Shown here: positions 36,506 through 47,066 of the stretch, piece after piece | Layout: the number at the start of each line of letters is the position of its first letter | How positions within the stretch are numbered: the stretch's first letter is position 1 | Origin: Narthecium ossifragum | Lineage: Eukaryota; Streptophyta; Magnoliopsida; Dioscoreales; Nartheciaceae | Reading direction: 5' to 3' | Length of the DNA: 64,000 nt | NCBI GenBank assembly: GCA_963920575.1 | Contig: OY986966.1 | Location: forward strand, 2,562,130-2,626,129 | The notes under the pieces: generated by a model | The model's input: only the letters and a program-made list of their open reading frames with translations | Databases searched by the model: none | What the model was told of the DNA's origin: nothing | Program-made: the position numbers and the translations under genes

Positions 36506-37504
36506 GAAGTAGTTTAATTGTCTCGTTCATTACTAGTAGTAGCATAATTGCTTCCTTAACTTCCAGTAGGCTTGACTTAGGTACAGACGAAGAACACCCA
36601 AAAGTCCTTTGAGTTAAAATACGGTAGAACCCTTCACCTTTGACTCTCGCGTTGATCGACACACCTCACGTGCATGGCAACTGAGCAATACCCCTCATCC
36701 TCGTTGATGCTATTTTTCCTTTGTTCCTATTTTTTTTTTCATGAACAGTAACAAATAGTGGAAGGCCTTATTCGGTGGCTATGATTTTGAATTGACCAAG
36801 GTTTAGAAGGGAAGGAATTGGAAACGCGTTGAAGTGGATCGGCTCGATGTCGCTCGTCGGAAGAGAAGTCTCCAAAGGCTTCAGAAGGTGGCGTGTTGGG
36901 TACTTGAATTATAGTATGGCGTGCACGCGAATATAATCATAGGATGCTATATAAAGTCTTAATTAGTCAGATGATATGAAAGGAGTGTTCCGGCGATTAC
37001 GCGGTTTAGCCGCGCCGCCGATAAAAGAGAAAGCCTAGTCGTCGACGCAATAAGTCACCGGAAAAAGACATTGCTAGGGATCAGACGGCCATTATGTCAG
37101 CTATATTCGAATTAATAGTCGCATCATTGCTGACGATCGGCTCACGTCGGTACTTTAAAAAAAAAAAGAGTTTTGCATATATATATATATATACACGTAA
37201 TTAGTTTCCATTATATCGCGAAGAACTATTTATAAAATACGTACAGTATATACCTTTTGTTAATTCAAAATCCTTTCAAGTCGAATGATTGTATATATCT
37301 GATTAGAGATTGAAATGTTCTTCAGTTCATAAAGTTCTAGAGATGGTATCTGGCGAGAGGTTAGATATACCATCATGAATTCTACTTGTCCTTACCCTCC
37401 TTAATTAGTTGGCTCCTTCTCCATTCGTTTCTCCTTGTCCTCCGCCTTCTCCTCTTACTAGCTAGCCCACTAAATGCAGTGGTTGCTCCCTAACTCTTCA
37501 AAAG
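36506..37504. other. intergenic
   Basis: No supported gene. Contains a (TA)n microsatellite near 37178-37193. Confidence 0.5.
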
Positions 37505-38158
37505 TGTTAGGAAATTCGGCGGGGATCACACCACGATGGGAGAGCACCAAAAGAAATAAGGAGAAAAGAGATACCAGATTTAACGTGAAAAATCTCCCGG
37601 CAAATCACCGCGAAGGAAAAACCACGGGAAGAAGAGTTTCACTATATGAGGAGACTTACAAGACTCACTCTCTCAACTCTCACACAGATCTTCTCACTTC
37701 CCTCCCAGTACGATCTCATGTACTTACAGATCTCTCTGTCTTTTGCTTTCTCTCAAGCCCTACTTTCTATCAAGCCCCCAAAGACTCTCTCTAGGGTTTT
37801 TGATATCAAGCAACACCCATTAGGGTTACACACTAACCCTATTTATAGCCACTAAAGAGTTTAATCCCGGAATAGATCTGAGCCGTCAGATCAAATCCGG
37901 AATCTCAACCGACTATACTCACGGTCGATCTGACGGTCGACCGTGGCCTTCTCGCGATTGACCGTGGAACCTCTCGCGGTCGACCGTGGAACTGTGCAGA
38001 CGCGACGGTCGATCCTCGTATCGACCGTGCGAAGCCTTTTCCTTGACAGAGAGCGACGGTCGATCCGGCGGTCGATGTCGCGGTCGACCGTCCGTATGCT
38101 TCAAGGCGAAAAACCGTTCTTTCTTCAGTTTCTCATGGGAGGAACAAAAAACCCAACA
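37505..38158 (-). mobile_element. solo LTR related to the gag-only element
   Basis: 654 bp with TG...CA ends and the perfect 5-bp TSD AAAAG (37500-37504 and 38159-38163). Read on the minus strand it has a TATA box CTATAAATAGGG (near 37840). The next parts closely resemble the gag-only element's LTR: GTGTGTAACCCTAAT, CTTCTTCCCGTGGTTTTTCC, TTCGCGGTGATTTGCCGGGA and CACGTTAAATCTGG. The U3 half is different and carries a CGGTCGACCG array instead of GGATCGATCC. Solo LTRs arise by recombination between the two LTRs of a full element. Confidence 0.9.
37922..38090. promoter_or_regulatory. CGGTCGACCG palindrome array in solo-LTR U3
   Basis: Nine decamers matching CGGTCGACCG in 7-10 positions start near 37922, 37934, 37955, 37977, 38006, 38018, 38057, 38069 and 38081. 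Spacings are 12, 21, 22, 29, 12, 39, 12 and 12 bp. Three are perfect palindromes (37934, 37977, 38081). The position relative to the TATA box matches the array in the gag-only LTR. Confidence 0.7.
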
Positions 38159-38163
38159 AAAAG

Positions 38164-39309
38164 GCCATTAGTTTCTTGATCACCAAGTAGCCGACCACTG
38201 TTTTTTTTTCCTGGTCAGGATTTAGCTGAGATTTTGGTTTAGTTGTAGTGAAGGATGTGTAACCCCTCTAGCCTTGGGGCTTACTTGCTCAAAAAAACCC
38301 AGTCGACCACCATTAATATTTAATAGCACTGCATGCGAGCACCAAGGAGCCCACGACCCGTCTGGCATGGGGTCGACTATGGATTTTGGATGGGAATGTC
38401 ACAACCACCAACTCACCCTCACGCAAACCGGGGAAGGGAATGCCGTCTCTTGGATGTTAGCCTTCTTCTCGCCGTCATCGGGAGGGAATGCCGACTTGGC
38501 AGCTGCAAGTCGATGAACATTTATCAAGCTTTAGGTCGCCTGAAGAATTAAACCAAGTGAGAGGTTCACGGCGTTGCCCATCCGCCCTCTCAAACAGACC
38601 AGTGATTTTTGCCGGTGGTGGTGGAGATCTCCATCGCGGTGGAGGACATCGTAGACGGTATATGTATTGGTTAGATGTTCAGCATAGTGGGTCTTCATTA
38701 AGTTTAGTTAAGCTTTTTACAGACCTTTTTATTATTATTGTTTGTTCGGAAGATGATGGTAAAAGAGATGTGTTTTTCACCGAGTTTTGTTAAATGTATT
38801 ACACACTATATTAATATAACTCGCACACATCTATTCTGAGTAGTTAGCTTTTGACAATGGAGTTAAGGGGGTTATCCTCATTTTAGCCCTGTTTTTTCAT
38901 TAAATATTAAAATAATAATTACGGGGTTACTATTATTTCATTTACCATATTCCTCTTTATTTTTTCTTATCACCAGTTTTTACCCTCATTTTTTCTAACC
39001 ACATATGCCCCTTAACCCTAACCCCGAACCAAACGGAAGAGTGTTTTCATGATATCATAATAGAGGTCTTAAACTCGAATCTTATGTTGCACATTCTGTT
39101 TCATGATATGAGAACAGAGGTCTTAAGTTCGAATTTTATGTGCACATTCTGTTGCCACCCTTTTAATAGAATCCCGTTATATAAGGGGACTAGTACTCAC
39201 CTGTGCCCTGACACAGTTTTTAGTTATTGTTAATATAAAATTTTAACAAACACCATGTAGTTTGTCTGGTTAGACGGCTGTGTTGACCCGTAGGTGATCT
39301 AGGGTTCGA
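38164..39309. other. intergenic with a possible LINE tail and MITE remnant
   Basis: At about 38215-38297 the text GTGTAACCCCTCTAGCCTTG ending in CTCAAAAAAA resembles the 3' end of a plant LINE. At about 38868-39035 a stretch ending ACCCCGAACCAAACGG looks like a worn CGTTTGGT MITE. No gene supported. Confidence 0.4.
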
Positions 39310-39317
39310 AGGTTGGT

Positions 39318-40647
39318 CAGTGGCGGAACCAGAGGGGAGGGGGGGGGGGGGGGCGGCCGCCCCCCCTGGCGACGCCGGAACCCCCACCCCACCCCCCGAC
39401 CTTCACCTCCTCCACGCCCCTTCGCCCCCGCCGCCCCGCGCCTGCCCCTTCACCTCTTCCACGCAGCGTCGTCCAGTCGCCTCCTCCACGCGGACCACGC
39501 CCCTTCGCCTAATCGCCTCCTCTCCTTCCTTTATGAATGGGCTTATGGGCGCGGCTCCTCGACCCTCTCGGCTCTCCGGCCCTCCCCAGTCCCCCTCTCC
39601 GGCCCTCCCCCGTCTCCGGGACCCGCCCCCTCCCGGCAGGGTCGGCACCCAACCAGTCACCTGACTCCGGCCCTCCACCCTCTCCGGCTCCCCACCCCTC
39701 CCCCCTCTCCAGCATCCGCCCCCACCCGGCAGGGCATGGCCGCCCGGCCCCCAAACCCATCCATTGATCCACTGAGAAGAAACAGAGCATTAAAAACAGA
39801 TGCTCTGTTTTTTTAAAAAAATATTTGATTTAGTTAATTATTTGATAATGTTAGGATCTATAATTTATTAGTTTGATTTAGTTAATTATTTATTTGTTAG
39901 GATTTAGTTAATTATTTGATAATTTATTAGTTTGATTTCTAATTGTCGCATTTTTTTATATTTTTGTTTTATTTTATTTAGATAATGGATAAGTTTGTGA
40001 TAAAAAAAACCACTAAGCGGACAAAATGGAATGGATTTTTGGAAGAAGTCAAAACTTTGTGTCGATAATTCTATTAGTGTACCAAATATGAAAGATATTA
40101 TATCAACTCGCAGTCGTTCGAGGCGTGAAGGGCAAAATATTACTTATATGTACCATTTTCGTGTTGATATGTTTTTCCAAGTTATTGATTTCATCATTTA
40201 AGAGATGAATCATCATTTCCGCAAAGAAAGTACGGAGATACTTCTTTGCATAGCATGCCTTGATCCAAGAAACTCATTCTCAATATTTGATCATGCTAAG
40301 TTATGTCGTCTTGCTGAACTTTATGAAGAGGATTTCACAGCAGCTGATCGTAATAAGATGTGAGATGACTGGATGAATGATTGCATACATCGAGCGGGAA
40401 GTTTTTAAAACTATTGAGACATCATTTTGCAACGTTTTAAAAAAATGCAAAAGCGTAGGATCCAACTTCCACCTCTCAATCATAGCACATAGTACAATAC
40501 GCATATTTTAATATTTATATTGTTTTTATTTCTAATGTTCGATATTGTAATTCTAATGTATTTTTTACATTACTTAAAAGAAAAAAAAATTAATCATTTT
40601 GCTTTAGACTTCGCCCCCCCTTAAATCTCATCTTGGTTCCGCCACTG
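39318..40647 (+). mobile_element. hAT transposon, internally deleted derivative
   Basis: 1330 bp. Ends are CAGTGGCGGAACCAG and, in complement, CAGTGGCGGAACCAAG, typical of hAT elements. The 8-bp flanks AGGTTGGT and AAGTTGAT match in 6 of 8. Inside, the transposase start MDKFVIKKTTKRTK (ATG at 39985) is joined to C-terminal remnants (MYHFRVDMFF, TEILLCIACLDPRNSFSIF, DDWMNDC; about 40090-40400) with stops between them. The middle of the gene is missing. The remnants resemble the same parts of the 47067-50203 hAT, so the two are related. The left part holds a G10-plus run and a CCCCCTC-rich stretch. Confidence 0.85.
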
Positions 40648-40655
40648 AAGTTGAT

Positions 40656-41307
40656 CATAGTTTTTTGTTCACTGCCACCATAAAACATAGCCAATAAAAT
40701 ATAAAATATAAAATATTATAAGTGTTTGCATATTGCATAAGATAATATTAATAGAACTTAGGTTGATATGAATTAATGCAGATTTATATAAAGCAAACTT
40801 AGAGAATATATATAAAGAAACTTAGGGGATATGAATTAATGCAGGTTAACCGTTATTGCTCTTATAAGGTTAATGAGTTTGTCATCTCTTAGGCTATCTT
40901 AATATAAACTCACTTATGGTGATATACTCTTGCCTAATTAGTGAGACATCATTTGTGAAGTTAATTGAAGCTTAATGGCGAAACTCGTTTCCATTAATTG
41001 TTTCAGGCCCGATTATAAAAGCAGCAGACGCATCATGTGAAAGATGAGATTAATGGACGCTGAAATTGACTAATCGGACTCGGGCTCCGCGATATATTGG
41101 ACTTGGGGCAGGGACCTGGTTCCTGGCCTTATCGGGCTTAGACCCGTTAAGACGCAACCTGCTACGTGGATTGGCGTTAGCCGTGCTTTCGATGGCCCAT
41201 TACGTGTGGGGAGCTGAGTGCGTCCTGCGCAAAGGAACTCGACGAGAAAGAAAGGACTGCCAATGGCGTTGTGGAAACAGCCCGACAAATCTACTATTGA
41301 TAAGTGA
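40656..41307. other. intergenic
   Basis: AT-rich, with a short repeat (ATATGAATTAATGCAG, near 40768 and 40829). No gene supported. Confidence 0.5.
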
Positions 41308-41315
41308 CTCTTTTG

Positions 41316-41847
41316 CAAGGATGGTAAAATTGACCGCCCCGCTGGATGATCGATCCGATCCGCACCGATGGGGACGGGTATGGTATAGATTTTTTACCCG
41401 TGGATACGGATATGGTTTACAAATTTAAAATCCGCACGGGTACGGGGAGGATTATGGTATTGGGTAATATCCGCCCCGCTATCCGCCCCGCCTCACCACT
41501 AAATGTTGGTTTGGTGGATTTTAGAGAGTCTATTTTTGTAATAATACTCTAATAAAGACTAATTGTTGATGACTGTTTGGTGGATCTAGATTTTAGAGAC
41601 CGAATGTTGATGATAGTTTGGTGGATTTAGATTTAGATTTTAGAGGCTTAATGCTAATTGAATGGTTTTTTCAGGTTTTGCGGATAACCGCGGGTTGCGG
41701 GTAATATCCACGTACTCGCGGGGATGGTTATGGTCCGCGATCCCCGTTATCCGCGCAGGGACGGGGCGATGCGGGTATGGGCGGAGGAGTGCGGGGACGG
41801 GTATGGTATTTCCAATATCCGCCCGATCCACCCCGTTGCCATCACTA
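41316..41847. mobile_element. small hAT-like element, GC-rich ends
   Basis: 532 bp flanked by the perfect 8-bp duplication CTCTTTTG (41308-41315 and 41848-41855). The ends are CAAGGATGGTAAAATTGACC and, in complement, TAGTGATGGCAACGGGGTGG, a weak TIR common to a plant hAT-MITE type. The interior alternates GGGGACGGGTATGG-like and TTTGGTGGATTTAGA-like repeats. No transposase. Confidence 0.65.
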
Positions 41848-42110
41848 CTCTTTTGGGGTCACTCCGGGTATTATTCAAGGTTACATGCATAAAAATCAAT
41901 TTGCCTGTTGATCTTTTAAAGTTCTTGACTCTAGGCAAATGTTCTAAATACTAACCGTCTACAAATTACGTATATCATTTGTGCTGCCAGCCGCACTTGT
42001 ATTTCGATATCATAGATTCTCTGATACAATTTTCGTACTATAACTTATAGCCTATGCGCTGGGACTTGTGATCTCCATATCACAACTCTTGTCAATTGCA
42101 AACTCAAAAG

Positions 42111-42336
42111 TCCCGTTTGGTACGGAGATGGTTAACCCATGATAACTTTTATTCCGAGTTAAGTGAGAATATTCTCCTTATTCCACACTTTATCCTCAAA
42201 CACTCATAAAAAGTTATCCACATTCCACCTACTGCTCTCTTTATTTTTTCCTTATCTCAAGTAATCATTACTACCTTACTACCTAACCCGAAATAACTTT
42301 TATCTCGTGATAACTTTTATCTCCATACGAAACGGG
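42111..42336. mobile_element. MITE-like repeat with CCCGTTTGGTA end
   Basis: Left TCCCGTTTGGTACGGAGAT pairs with right, in complement, ACCCGTTTCGTATGGAGAT. Subterminal GATAACTTTTAT is shared by both arms. The TSD is unclear. Confidence 0.55.
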
Positions 42337-42734
42337 TCAAACGTGTTATCTTATAATAATGTCTCACGAAAGGTTAAAAATATCATTTTCTCAATAATCA
42401 AGTATGACTTATTAAAGGAGTAGAGGGAAACTAATCATGTTCACCAATTGTTGTATACTTTCGAGCTAACTTAGCAGTATGATGGGCAACTCTGTGTAGC
42501 CCAAAAGACCCTTGTAAGGATCAGACCTTAGCAGGACTAAAAGTTGTGCCTAAGATTTCCATCAATGGAGAAAAGACTTCCCATAGTCTACAGACAAGTT
42601 TTATCCTACAAATCTAGCTTCATCTTCCAAACAGGTGTATGAGTGCATCTCATTGTAGGTCCTCATCTCTTTTCCCGTGCATGCAAATCCTCATTTCTTC
42701 TTCTATGCAGGATTCCATCCTCCATATTATATAT

Positions 42735-43140
42735 TTGTCATGAGTAATCTATGGGAAGTCATGATGCTCCCAAAGACTTCCTTCAAAACTCTCGGATCAG
42801 ACAGGCCAATTGATGACGACGACGACGACGCAGAGTATTGCCTGAGCTGGAGGCTTGCGGTGGACGCCAACATCGGCACATGGTGGACCGTCTCGCCTCG
42901 ACGCGTGCCTCGGGTCGAGACTTACATGCTCTGCGGCCAACACGACCGAGATTTCGACATGGTCGTCTGCCAGACTATAAGCTACATGAGCTCAATGGTC
43001 TGATCCAGTAGCGGCCAGGATGCTTGGATTTTCTACGTCGATGAGTACCTGCATCTCTAACCTCCTTTACTACGAGGGGAAAGCAATCGAGCATGCGGGT
43101 AGTGTTCCAAAGTTCTGTGAGGCATTTCGTCGAACAATGG
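42735..43140 (+). pseudogene. acid phosphatase (HAD class B / VSP-like) pseudogene
   Basis: The readable part resembles the N-terminal half of plant acid phosphatase 1 / vegetative storage protein-like enzymes: NLWEVMMLPKTS, YCLSWRLAVDANI, GTWWTVSPRRVPRVETYMLC and GQHDRDFDMVVCQTISYMSS. The frame stops at 43001. The next stretch would code the HAD catalytic motif but reads AWIFYVDEY instead of the family's D-x-D-x-T, so the nucleophile Asp is Tyr and the Thr is lost. A frameshift follows (CISNLLYYEGK is readable one frame over), and the C-terminal half is gone. No signal peptide exon was recognised. An aspartate run (DDDDDD) comes from a GAC repeat. A dead gene copy. Confidence 0.8.
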
Positions 43141-43379
43141 ATCTTTTCTTGTATTTTTGCTAACTTTGTTCACCTGGGAGACATTAGAATAGAATGCAAA
43201 TAATTAAACTCATCAGCTTAAGCTTTCGCGAACCTTGCTCACCACCGGTCTATTTTGAGATAATTATGAACATCGGTTCAAAGGATAATTCCTTGTTAGA
43301 GCGAAACGGATCTACTCTAATCCGCACCATCTCGGAATTTAATACTCTTTGAACCATGTTTGGATTTTATTAAAGTTCA

Positions 43380-43404
43380 TATATATATATATATATATAT
43401 ATAT
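43380..43404. repeat. (AT)n microsatellite
   Basis: Twelve or so AT dinucleotides just downstream of the P450 stop codon. Confidence 0.9.
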
Positions 43405-43443
43405 AGATCTTAGAAAACCAAGCTATCAAATTATTATAGAGAA

Positions 43444-46190
43444 TCATGCCTTCTTCAGTAGGAGATTCACTCCAAACTCAGGCTCTACAATCAGTTTCAA
43501 TGCCGGGGAGTGGCGATACTCCGGTGACAAGGAGAACTCGAAGTTCAAAAGGATCAGTGACAGCACTACTTTCAGCTCCACCATGGCGAAGTGCTGGCCG
43601 ACGCAGGTTCTCGTGCCGGCACCGAATGGGACGTACGTCTGCGGATTCCGGCAGGCTCCCATGACTCCATTGGCGAACCTCTCCGGGTTGAACTCATGCA
43701 CGTCGGGACCCCAGATGCTTGGGTCATGATGCAGAGTCGCCACCGGGACGTATATGCTGATTCCTTTGGGGAAGTGAGTTCCTCCAAACTTCATACTCTG
43801 GAAGGTTTTCCTCGATAGGATTGAGCCGGGAGGATAAAGCCGCAGTGTTTCTTGAATCACCATTGTTAGCTGTGATCAAAGAAAGTCAGATGAATCGATG
43901 GAGTTAGGGTTCGAGCTCTCTCATTTCTACTCTTGAATTGTCCTAAAAACTTGAGCTGACAGGAGATTCTAATATCTTCGATTCATCGTTACAGTCTTTA
44001 ACATCCTATGGACATGGTAGATATTAAGAGGAGTTATGTATGCAAGTTCTTGGTCCCTGCAAGATTCAATTGTAGGCAATATTGCTTACATAATTAGTTG
44101 CGAGGTGATGGAATATGATGGCACTCACAGTTTTCATCTTTTGGATGGACTGAGCATCTGGCAGGCAGCCTCCGCAGACCTCCACGACCTCGGCTCGCGC
44201 ACGAGCTTGCCATTCCTGGTGCAGGCCAAGCAGCAGCAGGCACCATGTCGCTGTGACCGCAGAGGTCTCATGCCCTGCGAAATATATAGTCTTGCAGTTA
44301 TCGACGATGAATGAATCAGTCGTGCCCGGGCCAATGTGATCCTGGCTCGCGCTCTGGAGGATGGCCTGCAACAGATTCTTCTCAGGTACGCAATGCTCTC
44401 CTTCGCTGCCGTCCTTGACTACTTTCAGGATCAAGGAGTGTATCTCCTTGGTCAATTTCCAAACCTCTTGGTTGCGCTTTGTAGGAAGCCATCTGCATTT
44501 GACTCATGAAGCAAAAGTTCATCAATCAAACTCTCTAGGCATGTTTGAAGTTTACAGTGACAGAATGCAAAATTTCTCGGTAGGAGCAAAAGCAACTAAA
44601 CTTATTGTTTACACAAGAAACCGCATACCTCAGCCCAGTCATTTCAGTGAGTATACTTGGTTTGGAGACAGCTTTTTGCAGAGCTCTAAGCTTCACAAAT
44701 ATCTCTTTGCCTTTAGAATAGTTGCTACCAAAGCATGCTCTGGAGATAACATCTGCAGAATAGCTTCTCAGATCATCATCAACCTTCATGTCTACAATTC
44801 CCCCTCCTTTCTCAATTCTACTCTCCCAAATTCTCACTATTGGTATAGCCGAGTCTACCATCAGATCTACCATGCCCTACATATAGTTTGCATATCAAAT
44901 AAAAAAATCTAGAGACAGATAATATCAGTAGAACAAATTGGAAGAAGGGTCTAACCTTAACTTTATCGAAGAAGAACTCGGGTGATATGATCTTCCTTTG
45001 GTGAGCCCAAGCTACACCATTTGACTTGATAATGCTGCGGCCGAACAGAGGCTCATGGCTCTTCTGCAGATATGTCGCCTTCCCTAGATTCAGCGATACG
45101 CAGAGGTTTATATCCTTCACCATCTCTGGCTGGCTCACATGCAGTACTGGAACGTTTCCCATTGTATACAAGAACACAGGGCCTATGGAATGCAATGCAC
45201 CATAGTGATGTTAATTCAACTACAGTAGCATAAATGAACAGGTCTTAAATCGCTCACACATCACCGAACTGAACTTTGTAAAATTCCAAGCAGGCTTAGA
45301 TTTTGCACAACTGCAGACTTCTCAATAGCATACAGTAAATTGGATATTTACACCATGAACAAGGTAAAGAGCTACAGAGAAATATTCTCAGATCATCTGA
45401 ACATATTATATGTGGATCTTATCTGATACAATTACTAGCAGTGAGGTTGCAAAAACCAATTATTGCCCTTCGACAAGCTAATTAATTCATACATGTCCCA
45501 CAAGAGAAAGAAAAGACGGATAAAGCAAAGAAATAGACAAAGAACAGAACAGAAGCACCTAACAATAACATCCTGCTTGAAAACAAAGTGTCCGAGCTAT
45601 TGATGTGGGCATATCCTTGAAGAGAAATGGCGATTGAAGCTACATTGATATGATCACGTCACTGCTACTGTTGAGAGTTCCTAACTTATTATGCAACCAC
45701 GGTGACATAAGAACAAGAGATAACTATCAATACTACTTTCCAAGGCACATCATGTTTAAGTGCTAAGGTCACAATCACTTTTGTGTCATCCTTCTTGATC
45801 CTTCCACAACAAACAGAATTTTGCAGAATCCCACCGAAACAAAGATAGCAATTCTTTGCGAATAATTTAAGAAAAGATCGAAGACATCATACCATAGAGC
45901 TTCCTCCAGTGATGAAAATAAGGATACACGGCGGAGGTGTAGTCATGCGTTATTGGCTCCCTCCCTTCTCCTTTCCCTCTCCTCGCCTTCTCCTCCGCCG
46001 CGAACCTCTTCATCTCCGATAGATTCCCGGTGAGGAACAATGGCGGCGGTCCGCGAATCCCCTGCCGCCTCAGATCATCTCTGATTCTCTCAGGCCTCAG
46101 CCAAGCAACATAGTAGAAGAACAAGCTCAAGCTGCAAACTCCTATCAGACACAAAGGAACAAAAACCTCAAGGGCCATCACCATCTCCAT
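43444..46190 (-). CDS. CYP714: cytochrome P450, CYP714 family, with one 1-nt frameshift
   Basis: ER-anchored monooxygenase. Characterised CYP714 members oxidise gibberellins (rice EUI/CYP714D1, CYP714B1/B2); the substrate of this one is not known. Five exons: 45893-46190, 44956-45182, 44629-44876, 44129-44491 and 43444-43869, with standard splice sites. The N-terminal anchor is FVPLCLIGVCSLSLFFYYVA, followed by RPERIRDDLRRQGIRGPPP. Motifs: I-helix FAGHETSA, ExxR as ETLR, PERF as FNPERFANG, and the haem loop PFGAGTRTCVGQHFA with the ligand Cys. The exons sum to 1562 nt, one short of 521 codons. The missing base is in exon 4 near 44459-44463, where CAAGAGGTTGGAAA should read GAGGTTTGG for the family's QEVWKLTKE. 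Upstream and downstream frames are otherwise clean. Either a very recent null allele or a sequencing error. Confidence 0.9.
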
Positions 46191-46349
46191 TTGCTCTCTC
46201 CTCCTCCGTAGCTCTTCTAGCTCTTCTCAGTTGATGCTTAATGGAAACATAGGATCCATGGGAGGTATAGCTCTCTTTACGCTGGGCATCAACATAATAG
46301 TGGACAAGGGTCCCAATGATCGAGTCCAGTAGTCTGCCTGCTGGTTGGC

Positions 46350-46370
46350 CAACCATATTTAAACTAGCTC
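46350..46370 (-). promoter_or_regulatory. candidate TATA box of the CYP714 gene
   Basis: On the minus strand GTTTAAATATGG (about 46353-46364) lies some 165 bp upstream of the P450 start codon. Only a sequence match. Confidence 0.3.
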
Positions 46371-46619
46371 CAATAGTGATAAAAAAACAGGCTTGCACAT
46401 GTATCACGCCTGGTCATTAGCCATATATCTTTCTATGAAAGAGTGGTATTTTTATCTAGCTCGTAGGGGCATCATGCGTCCATTGGAAGGCTCCCCCCGG
46501 TCATGCCGCTGCCTTTGTCTGGAGTCTCGTTGATGCGCGCATATGACTAAAAGTAATAAGAGAAAGATAGAGAAACTAGAGAGAGTGAGAGAGGTCATTC
46601 TTTCCGGGCAATGCATCCA
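46371..46619. other. intergenic upstream of CYP714
   Basis: Upstream DNA of the P450 gene with no recognisable feature. Confidence 0.4.
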
Positions 46620-47066
46620 TTATAATATATTGACACCACCAAGGAGGTCGTCCATTCAATGTATTTGGCTCCGAAGACCAGGAATCTTATGGTGTGACAT
46701 CTGTTTGGCTACGATTGGGTGCGTTGGGACTTCTTGAGGAGGGTTCTTACTACGATGGGTTTCCGCCAAGATGGATAGCTTGGGTGATGGCTTGTGTGGA
46801 AGGACCTCGGTTCGTGTTCATTGTCAATGGTAGGCTGCATGATCACTTGTCCTCGAGGTGTGGGCTCCGTTAAGGTGATCCATTGTCTCATTATATTTTC
46901 TTCATTGTGCAAAAGGTGCTCTCGAGGATCCTTAAAGATCCGGACTCCTGCATTGAAGGCCTTTCCTTTGGAAACTATAGCTTTCGCCTCTCGTACTTGC
47001 TCTACGCCGACGATTATTTGGTGATAACGAATGCCATTTGTTCGGAAGCAAGAAAGCTCAAGCAGC

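Noticed and set aside
39313..39816. Pro/Ser/Arg-rich frames on both strands
   Set aside because: They lie in the C-rich left part of a hAT derivative and look like low-complexity translation.
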